Shown here: piece by piece, positions 59,028 to 64,000 of the stretch
Layout of the letters: every line of letters starts with the position of its first letter
Numbering within the stretch: the stretch's first letter is position 1
Position numbers and translations under genes: made by a program
The notes under the pieces: generated by a model
Databases searched by the model: none
What the model was told of the DNA's origin: nothing
Seen by the model: only the letters and a program-made list of their open reading frames with translations
Assembly (NCBI RefSeq): GCF_024519455.1
Contig: NZ_JALJRY010000015.1
Span: 62,001 to 126,000, forward strand
DNA length: 64,000 nucleotides
Origin: Streptomyces sp. STR69
GTDB lineage: Bacteria; Actinomycetota; Actinomycetes; Streptomycetales; Streptomycetaceae
Direction of reading: 5' to 3'

Positions 59028-59803
59028 GCGCCCCGGCCGTCTCCGGTCCGTACGAGACCCTCCTCGTCGAGGAGCGCGCGGACCGAGTCGTCGTCACCCT
59101 GCACCGGCCCGCGGCCCGCAACGCCATCAGCGGGCTGATGATCCGCGAACTGCACGCCGTCTGCGAGCAGTTGGAGCAGGATCCGAAGCTGCTCCTGCTC
59201 ACCGGTCATGGCGGGGTCTTCGCGGGCGGGGCCGACATCGCGGAGCTGTTGGAGCGCGGGCGGGACGAGGCGCTGCGGGGCATCAACAGCCGGCTGTTCG
59301 AGCGGGTACGCCGGCTGCCGATGCCCACCCTTGCCGCCGTGGACGGCTGGGCGCTGGGCGGCGGCGCCGAGCTGTCGTACGCCTGTGATCTGCGGATCGC
59401 CGGTCCGGACGCCGTCTTCGGGAACCCCGAACCCGGCCTCGGGATCCTCGCCGCGGCCGGTGCCTGCTGGCGGCTGCCCGAGCTGGTCGGTGAGTCCGTG
59501 GCCAAGCAGGTGCTGCTCGCCGGACGGAACCTCGACGCGGCGGCGGCACTGGCCGCAGGCCTTGTCATCGACGTCGTACCGACGGAGAAACTGCTGGACG
59601 AGGCGCACGCGCTGCTCGACCGCATGGCCAGGTCCTCGGCCACCGCCCTCCGGCTCACCAAACTCGTGGTCGACTCACCCGGTGCCCATCCGGTCGCCGA
59701 CGACCTCGCGCAGGCCGTGCTCTTCGAGGGGCAGGACAAGAGGGACCGCATGACACGCTTCTTGGACAAGAGGGGACCGGAGAAGAGGAGCAGCCGCGCA
59801 TGA
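59024..59803 (+). CDS. Enoyl-CoA hydratase/isomerase, PaaF/PaaG type
   Basis: A 259-residue crotonase-fold protein. The two glutamates of classical hydratases are present, in GGGAELSYACDLRIAG and FGNPEPGLGIL, so it should hydrate enoyl-CoA (PaaF-type) rather than be only an isomerase. The oxyanion hole is in FAGGADIAEL. The start is GTG 59024, overlapping the thiolase stop by four bases (GTGA). It acts on 2,3-dehydroadipyl-CoA in the lower phenylacetate pathway. Confidence 0.88.
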   Translation: MSAPAVSGPYETLLVEERADRVVVTLHRPAARNAISGLMIRELHAVCEQLEQDPKLLLLTGHGGVFAGGADIAELLERGRDEALRGINSRLFERVRRLPMPTLAAVDGWALGGGAELSYACDLRIAGPDAVFGNPEPGLGILAAAGACWRLPELVGESVAKQVLLAGRNLDAAAALAAGLVIDVVPTEKLLDEAHALLDRMARSSATALRLTKLVVDSPGAHPVADDLAQAVLFEGQDKRDRMTRFLDKRGPEKRSSRA

Positions 59804-60666
59804 GCCCAACACCCCGCTCCGCGCCCGCAGTTGTCGGTGTGATCGGCGGTGGCAGGATGGGTTCCGGTATCGCGCAGTCCTTCGCCGCCGCCGGATCGTC
59901 CGTGACCGTCGTGGAGAGCGGTGAGCAGGCCTCGGCCGCCGCGCTGGACCGGGTCGCGACCGGACTGAAGCGGGCCGCCGAGCGCGGCCTGCTCGGCGAG
60001 CCGGCGGAGCAGGTGCTCGCCCGCGTCACCATGGCCGACTCGGTCGACGGGCTGCCCGCCGACGCCGACCTGGTCGTAGAGGCCGTCCCCGAGGACGCCG
60101 GTCTCAAGGCCCGCGTGCTCGCGGCGGCCGAGCGGGCGGTGGGCGCGACGACCGTCCTGGCCACCAACACCAGTTCCCTGTCGGTCACCGAGCTGGCCGC
60201 CGCGCTCACCCGGCCCGGCCGCTTCCTGGGCATGCACTTCTTCAACCCGGTGCCAGCCTCGGCGCTCGTCGAGATCGTTGTCGCGCCCGGCACCGAGGCC
60301 GCCGCAGTCGGCGCCGCTCTCGACTGGACGCACGCCCTCGGCAAGAAGGACGTGACCGTCAAGGACTCGCCCGGCTTCGCCAGCAGCCGCCTCGGACTGG
60401 CGCTCGGCCTGGAGGCGATCCGGATGATCGAGGAAGGCGTCGCCGAGCCGGAGGCGATCGACGACGCGATGAGCCTCGGCTACAAGCACCCCATGGGGCC
60501 GCTGCGCCTGACCGACCTGGTCGGCCTCGACGTACGCCTGGCCATCGCCGAATACCTGCACTCCACCCTCGGCGAGCGCTTCGCCCCGCCCCGGCTGCTG
60601 CGCGAGAAGGTCGCCCGCGGTGAACTGGGCCGCAAGACGGGACAGGGGTTCTACACGTGGGAGTGA
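59800..60666 (+). CDS. paaH: 3-Hydroxyacyl-CoA dehydrogenase, PaaH-type
   Basis: A 288-residue dehydrogenase. The NAD loop is VGVIGGGRMGSGIAQSFAAAG, and the catalytic His-Glu region is GMHFFNPVPASALVEIVV, with NTSSLSVTELA before it; the C-terminal dimer part shows LGYKHPMGPLRLTDLVGLD. It oxidises 3-hydroxyadipyl-CoA to 3-oxoadipyl-CoA. It overlaps the hydratase gene by four bases, which fits one polycistronic unit with paaJ. Confidence 0.9.
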   Translation: MSPTPRSAPAVVGVIGGGRMGSGIAQSFAAAGSSVTVVESGEQASAAALDRVATGLKRAAERGLLGEPAEQVLARVTMADSVDGLPADADLVVEAVPEDAGLKARVLAAAERAVGATTVLATNTSSLSVTELAAALTRPGRFLGMHFFNPVPASALVEIVVAPGTEAAAVGAALDWTHALGKKDVTVKDSPGFASSRLGLALGLEAIRMIEEGVAEPEAIDDAMSLGYKHPMGPLRLTDLVGLDVRLAIAEYLHSTLGERFAPPRLLREKVARGELGRKTGQGFYTWE

Positions 60667-60739
60667 GCGGAGAGCAGGGCGGGGGCGAGGCCGGAGCCGT
60701 GCTGCGCGCGCCGCTGACCAGCCATTCGCCCGGCAGGTC

Positions 60740-60790
60740 TTGCCTCACCCGGGGAAACCCTTCACACTGGGAACCGAACGAATGGTCGGT
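60740..60790 (+). promoter_or_regulatory. paaA promoter with the same operator as paaI/thiolase
   Basis: TTGCCT (60740-60745), a 17-base spacer and CACACT (60763-60768) form a plausible promoter. The operator AACCGAA-N5-GGTCGGT (60772-60790) overlaps the expected transcription start. It has the same two 7-bp arms as the reverse complement of the element at 57745-57763. Confidence 0.6.
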
Positions 60791-60802
60791 AGGGGAGTTG
60801 AT

Positions 60803-61801
60803 GTGTCGATGACCAGCACAGGCACGGAGGCGTCAGCCGCCGACCGGGACGAGACGCGGTTCGAGGAGCAGTTCGACGCCACGATCGCGAAGGACCAGCG
60901 GATCGAGCCCCGCGACTGGATGCCCGACGGCTACCGCAAGACCTTGATCCGGCAGATCGCGCAGCACGCGCACTCGGAGATCATCGGGATGCAGCCGGAG
61001 GGCGACTGGATCACGCGCGCGCCCTCCCTGCGCCGCAAGGCGATCCTCTTCGCGAAGGTGCAGGACGAGGCCGGACACGGCCTGTATCTGTACTCGGCCG
61101 CCGAGACCCTGGGCGCGGACCGCGCGGAGCTGACCGAGGCGCTGATCGAGGGCCGGCAGAAGTACTCGTCGATCTTCAACTACCCGACGCCGACCTTCGC
61201 CGACGTCGGCGTGATCGGCTGGTTCGTGGACGGCGCGGCGATCTGCAACCAGGTGCCGCTGTGCCGCTGCTCGTACGGGCCGTACGCGCGGGCGATGGTG
61301 CGGGTGTGCAAGGAGGAGTCCTTCCACCAGCGCCAGGGCTTCGAGCTGCTGCTCACGATGATGCGCGGCACGGACGCCCAACGGGCCATGGTCCAGGACG
61401 CGGTGGACCGTTGGTGGTGGCCGTCGCTGATGATGTTCGGTCCGCCCGACGACGACTCGCCCAACTCGGCCCGCTCCATGGCCTGGAAGATCAAGCGGCA
61501 CAGCAACGACGAACTGCGTCAGCGCTTCGTGGACATGACGGTCCCGCAGGCGGCGAAGCTCGGAGTCACCCTGCCCGACCCGGAGTTGAGGTGGAACGAG
61601 GAGCGCGGCCACCACGACTTCGGCACCCCCGACTGGTCCGAGTTGCAACGCGTGATCCGCGGCGACGGACCGCGCAACACCGAGCGGGTCTCCCGCCGCC
61701 GGACCGCCCACGAGGAGGGCGCCTGGGTCAGGGAGGCGGCCACCGCCCACGCGGCCAAGCAGGCCGCCCGTACCCGGAAGACCGAAGGAGCGGCGGCATG
61801 A
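60803..61801 (+). CDS. paaA: 1,2-Phenylacetyl-CoA epoxidase catalytic subunit A
   Basis: A 332-residue ferritin-like diiron protein. The four ligand clusters are recognisable: E in QFDATIAKDQRIEPRDWMPDGYRK, HAHSEIIGMQPE, AKVQDEAGHGLYLYS and CKEESFHQRQGFELL. PaaA is the catalytic subunit of PaaABCE, which adds one oxygen atom to the aromatic ring of phenylacetyl-CoA. GTG 60803 has GGGGAG five bases upstream; ATG 60809 is an alternative. PaaB follows with a four-base overlap. Confidence 0.95.
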   Translation: MSMTSTGTEASAADRDETRFEEQFDATIAKDQRIEPRDWMPDGYRKTLIRQIAQHAHSEIIGMQPEGDWITRAPSLRRKAILFAKVQDEAGHGLYLYSAAETLGADRAELTEALIEGRQKYSSIFNYPTPTFADVGVIGWFVDGAAICNQVPLCRCSYGPYARAMVRVCKEESFHQRQGFELLLTMMRGTDAQRAMVQDAVDRWWWPSLMMFGPPDDDSPNSARSMAWKIKRHSNDELRQRFVDMTVPQAAKLGVTLPDPELRWNEERGHHDFGTPDWSELQRVIRGDGPRNTERVSRRRTAHEEGAWVREAATAHAAKQAARTRKTEGAAA

Positions 61802-62082
61802 CGCAGGACTGGCCCCTGTACGAGGTGTTCGTCCGTGGCAAGCGCGGCCTGAACCACGTCCACGTCGGCTCGCTGCACGCCGCCGACGACGCCATGGCCC
61901 TCACCCACGCCCGCGACCTCTACACGCGGCGCAACGAGGGCGTGTCCATCTGGGTCGTGCGCTCGGAACACATCGCCGCCTCGACCCGGGACGAGAAGGA
62001 CCCGTTCTTCGCGCCGAGCGCCGACAAGGTCTACCGCCACCCCACCTTCTACGACATCCCCGACGACGTCCCCCACATCTAG
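61798..62082 (+). CDS. paaB: 1,2-Phenylacetyl-CoA epoxidase subunit B
   Basis: A 94-residue protein. It begins PLYEVFVRGKRGLNHVHVGSLHAADDAMALTHARDLYTRRNEGVSIWVV, which is a canonical PaaB sequence. PaaB bridges PaaAC heterodimers in the epoxidase. It is translationally coupled to paaA. Confidence 0.95.
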   Translation: MTQDWPLYEVFVRGKRGLNHVHVGSLHAADDAMALTHARDLYTRRNEGVSIWVVRSEHIAASTRDEKDPFFAPSADKVYRHPTFYDIPDDVPHI

Positions 62083-62091
62083 GAGCAGGGA

Positions 62092-62928
62092 ATGAGTGAC
62101 GACCACCTCTATCTGTCCCTGGCCGAGGGACACGACGACAGCGACGCCCGCTGGGCCTTCGGCACCGGCTTCGAGGACCCGCTGCACGGCGTCGACCAGA
62201 GCGTGCCGGAGGGGACGAACGCCGCTCAACTGGCCGCGTACTGCCTGGCACTTGGCGACGACACGCTCGTCAGCGCCCAGCGGCTGGCCCAATGGTGCAC
62301 CGCCGCCCCCGAGTTGGAGGAGGAGGTCGCGCTGGCCAACATCGGGCTCGACCTGCTCGGCCAGACGCGTCTGCTCTACGCGCGTGCCGGCCAGGTCGAC
62401 GGCACCGGACGCGGCGAGGACGCGTACGCCTACTTCCGTGACGCCGACGCCTTCCGCAACGTACGGCTGGCCGAACTCCCCAACGGGGACTTCGCGTTCT
62501 CGATCACCCGGCTGCTGGTGCTGTCCTCCTGGCGGCTGGCCCTCTTCGAGCGGCTCGCCGTCACCACATCGGACCCGGTGCTCGCCGCCATCGCCGCCAA
62601 GGGCGTCAAGGAGCTGGCGTACCACCGGCAGTACGCCGCCGAGTGGGTCGTACGGCTGGGTGACGGCACCGAGGAGTCGCAGCGGAGGATGCGGGACGCA
62701 CTGGCCGCCATCGTGCCGTACCTGGACGAACTCTTCGCGGAGACAGGGGAGTTGAAGGCCGAGGTACTGGCCGTGCTCCGCCAGGTCACCGACGCCGCCG
62801 GGCTCGTCTGGCCCGAGACGGCACCGGTCCCCGGACACGGCCGCGACGGCGACCACACCGAACACCTGGCCCCGCTGCTGACCGAACTCCAGAGCGTGGC
62901 CCGCGCCCACCCGGAGGCGACATGGTGA
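62092..62928 (+). CDS. paaC: 1,2-Phenylacetyl-CoA epoxidase structural subunit C
   Basis: A 278-residue ferritin-like subunit. It has the degenerate diiron helices seen in PaaC: LGDDTLVSAQRLAQWCTAAPELEEEVALANIGLDLLGQTRLLY and VKELAYHRQYAAEWVVRLGDGTEES. PaaC stabilises PaaA and keeps it active. TAGGAGCAG lies upstream, and its end overlaps paaD by seven bases. Confidence 0.93.
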   Translation: MSDDHLYLSLAEGHDDSDARWAFGTGFEDPLHGVDQSVPEGTNAAQLAAYCLALGDDTLVSAQRLAQWCTAAPELEEEVALANIGLDLLGQTRLLYARAGQVDGTGRGEDAYAYFRDADAFRNVRLAELPNGDFAFSITRLLVLSSWRLALFERLAVTTSDPVLAAIAAKGVKELAYHRQYAAEWVVRLGDGTEESQRRMRDALAAIVPYLDELFAETGELKAEVLAVLRQVTDAAGLVWPETAPVPGHGRDGDHTEHLAPLLTELQSVARAHPEATW

Positions 62929-63428
62929 CCACCCTGCTCGACGCGCGGCGCGCCCGGCACATCGCCGCGCAGGTGCCCGACCCCGAGATGCCGATGCTCA
63001 CGCTCGCCGACCTCGGCGTACTGCGTGACGTCGAGGTGGGCGAGGACGGGACGGTCGTCGCGAGTCTGACGCCCACCTACTCCGGCTGCCCGGCCATGGC
63101 CGAGATGCGCGCCGAGGTGGCCGCGCGGCTCACGGATGCCGGGTACGCGCGCGTGGAGATCCGTACGGTCCTGACCCCGCCCTGGAGCAGCGACTGGATC
63201 ACCCCGGCCGGCCGCGCCAAGCTCGCCGAACACGGCATCGCACCGCCCGGTGCCGCCCCGCGCGGTCCGCTGGTGCTCACGCTGTCGCCGACCCGCCGTA
63301 CGGTGGCCTGCCCCCGCTGCGGGGCGACGGACACCGAGGAGACCTCGCACTTCGCCGCGACCTCCTGCAAAGCCCTGTGGCGGTGCCGCGCCTGCCGCGA
63401 GCCGTTCGAGTACGTCAAGGAGATCTGA
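62922..63428 (+). CDS. paaD: PaaD-type iron-sulfur assembly protein (epoxidase maturation)
   Basis: A 168-residue protein. The N-terminal part is a MIP18/DUF59-type domain (PDPEMPMLTLADLGVLRDVEV, SGCPAMAEM). The C-terminal zinc-ribbon-like pair CPRCGATDTEETS and WRCRACREPFEYVKEI has four cysteines. PaaD is needed for Fe-S delivery to PaaE. The start ATG 62922 overlaps paaC. The stop overlaps the ATG of a 26-codon ORF (TGATG). Confidence 0.92.
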   Translation: MVTTLLDARRARHIAAQVPDPEMPMLTLADLGVLRDVEVGEDGTVVASLTPTYSGCPAMAEMRAEVAARLTDAGYARVEIRTVLTPPWSSDWITPAGRAKLAEHGIAPPGAAPRGPLVLTLSPTRRTVACPRCGATDTEETSHFAATSCKALWRCRACREPFEYVKEI

Positions 63429-63508
63429 TGGCGAGCCCCCACCACTCGACTGCGGCGAGCCCGGCGAGTCCTCAACTCCCGCTCGTGGAAAGGACGGTGG
63501 ACCAGTGA
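63428..63508 (+). CDS. 26-codon ORF coupling paaD and paaE
   Basis: It begins with ATG overlapping the paaD stop (TGATG) and ends with TGA overlapping the paaE start (GTGA), so it fills the 76-base gap in frame between both. The peptide is MASPHHSTAASPASPQLPL then VERTVDQ. It has no own ribosome site. It could be a real micropeptide or a translational-coupling relay, or only a coincidence of frame. Confidence 0.35.
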   Translation: MASPHHSTAASPASPQLPLVERTVDQ

Positions 63509-64000
63509 CCGCCCCGGCCCCCACTACCCCCACCACCCCCGCCCGCCCGGCGCGCCGCCGCCCGGCCTTCCACGCGCTGCGGGTCGCCGCCGCCGAGCCG
63601 CTGTGCGAGGACGCCGCCGCCATCAGCTTCGACATCCCCGACCACCTCGCCGAGGAGTTCGCCTACCGGCCCGGCCAGTCGCTCACGCTCCGCCGCGAGG
63701 TGGAGGGCCGGGACGAGCGCCGTTCGTACTCCATCTGCTCCCCGGCGGGAGCGCGCCCCCGCATCGGCGTACGGGTCGTCCCCGGCGGCCTGTTCTCCTC
63801 CTGGCTGGTCAGCGAGGTACGCCCCGGCGACACCGTCGAGGTGATGGCCCCCACCGGCGCCTTCACCCCCGACCTCACCCGCCCCGGCCACCACGTCCTG
63901 ATCGCCGCAGGCTCCGGCATCACCCCGATGCTGTCCATCGCGGAATCCGTCCTCGCCGCCGACACCCGCTCCCGCGTCACGCTCTTCTACGGCAACCGGC
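63505..64000 (+). CDS. paaE: Phenylacetyl-CoA epoxidase reductase subunit, partial (right edge)
   Basis: The first 165 codons of a PaaE-type oxidoreductase. After a Thr/Ala/Pro-rich tail comes FHALRVAAAEPLCEDAAAISFDIP, the flavin-binding strand EFAYRPGQSLTL, RRSYSICSPAG (FAD motif RSYS) and the NAD-domain entry HHVLIAAGSGITPMLSI. The 2Fe-2S domain expected at the C-terminus lies beyond the window. It passes electrons from NADPH to PaaA. GTG 63505 is chosen by GGACGG just upstream and by overlap with the small ORF. Confidence 0.9.
   Translation, partial: MTAPAPTTPTTPARPARRRPAFHALRVAAAEPLCEDAAAISFDIPDHLAEEFAYRPGQSLTLRREVEGRDERRSYSICSPAGARPRIGVRVVPGGLFSSWLVSEVRPGDTVEVMAPTGAFTPDLTRPGHHVLIAAGSGITPMLSIAESVLAADTRSRVTLFYGNR

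Overview
The window is a high-GC, densely packed actinobacterial chromosome segment, almost certainly Streptomyces. Reasons: strong G/C third-position bias, many GTG starts, many ATGA/GTGA start-stop overlaps, many leaderless promoters (a -10 hexamer 6-7 nt before the start codon), an RsbW-like lone ATPase, a two-domain TerD protein, a Lnt homologue, and two copies of a palindromic intergenic repeat. I saw no rRNA, tRNA, CRISPR array or intact insertion sequence. Family names come from sequence motifs recognised by eye, not from searches.

Layout. 1-4.7 kb: end of an rRNA guanine methyltransferase gene, AlkB, a ROK regulator and an NfeD-like/SPFH pair. 4.7-7.1 kb: divergent ilvY and a class II (plant-like) ketol-acid reductoisomerase with an IlvY-type operator between them. 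7.3-9.6 kb: an orphan gene, then a two-gene permease/TIGR03943-type metal or membrane-stress operon behind an 8-8-8 palindrome. 9.6-12.2 kb: a TetR-cupin-DUF4865-phosphotriesterase operon. 12.3-16 kb: SHOCT protein plus MacB/FtsX-type ABC exporter. 16-20.3 kb: anti-sigma-type ATPase, small PH-like protein, Cds1-type PLP enzyme, SRPBCC protein and DeoR regulator. 20.5-29.1 kb: giant membrane protein with a C-terminal hydrolase fold, a beta-helix/AAA ATPase fusion, Rv1733c-like membrane protein, MOSC protein, DUF6643 protein and double TerD protein. 29.1-38.1 kb: HpnB-like glycosyltransferase, glutamate-racemase family protein, PH-like membrane protein, O-antigen-ligase-like protein, apolipoprotein N-acyltransferase, Nudix, 3-hydroxybutyrate dehydrogenase and a GAF/PucR regulator. 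38.4-45.3 kb: MFS exporter, secreted hydrolase, PaaX regulator, unknown protein and a divergent NAD-dependent DNA ligase. 45.4-53.2 kb: Lrp/AsnC regulator divergent from a peptide ABC importer operon that ends in an M24 peptidase and an NTF2-fold protein. 53.3-55.8 kb: Ser/Thr kinase with an extracellular bulb-lectin domain, and a DUF574-type methyltransferase.

55.9-64 kb is a phenylacetate catabolic cluster. PaaK activates phenylacetate to its CoA ester. PaaABCDE epoxidises the ring (paaE runs off the right edge). An enoyl-CoA hydratase, a 3-hydroxyacyl-CoA dehydrogenase and a thiolase carry out the beta-oxidation-like lower steps, and PaaI is the rescue thioesterase. Two promoters in this cluster carry the same 19-bp operator half-site pair (AACCGAA-N5-GGTCGGT), which points to one repressor encoded outside the window. 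PaaZ is not in the window, and a PaaX-family gene lies 14 kb away in a different context.

The observations I would follow first are the plant-like KARI/IlvY pair, the shared paa operator, the 26-codon coupled ORF between paaD and paaE, the beta-helix/AAA plus membrane-hydrolase neighbourhood, the kinase-lectin fusion, and the second-type LigA.
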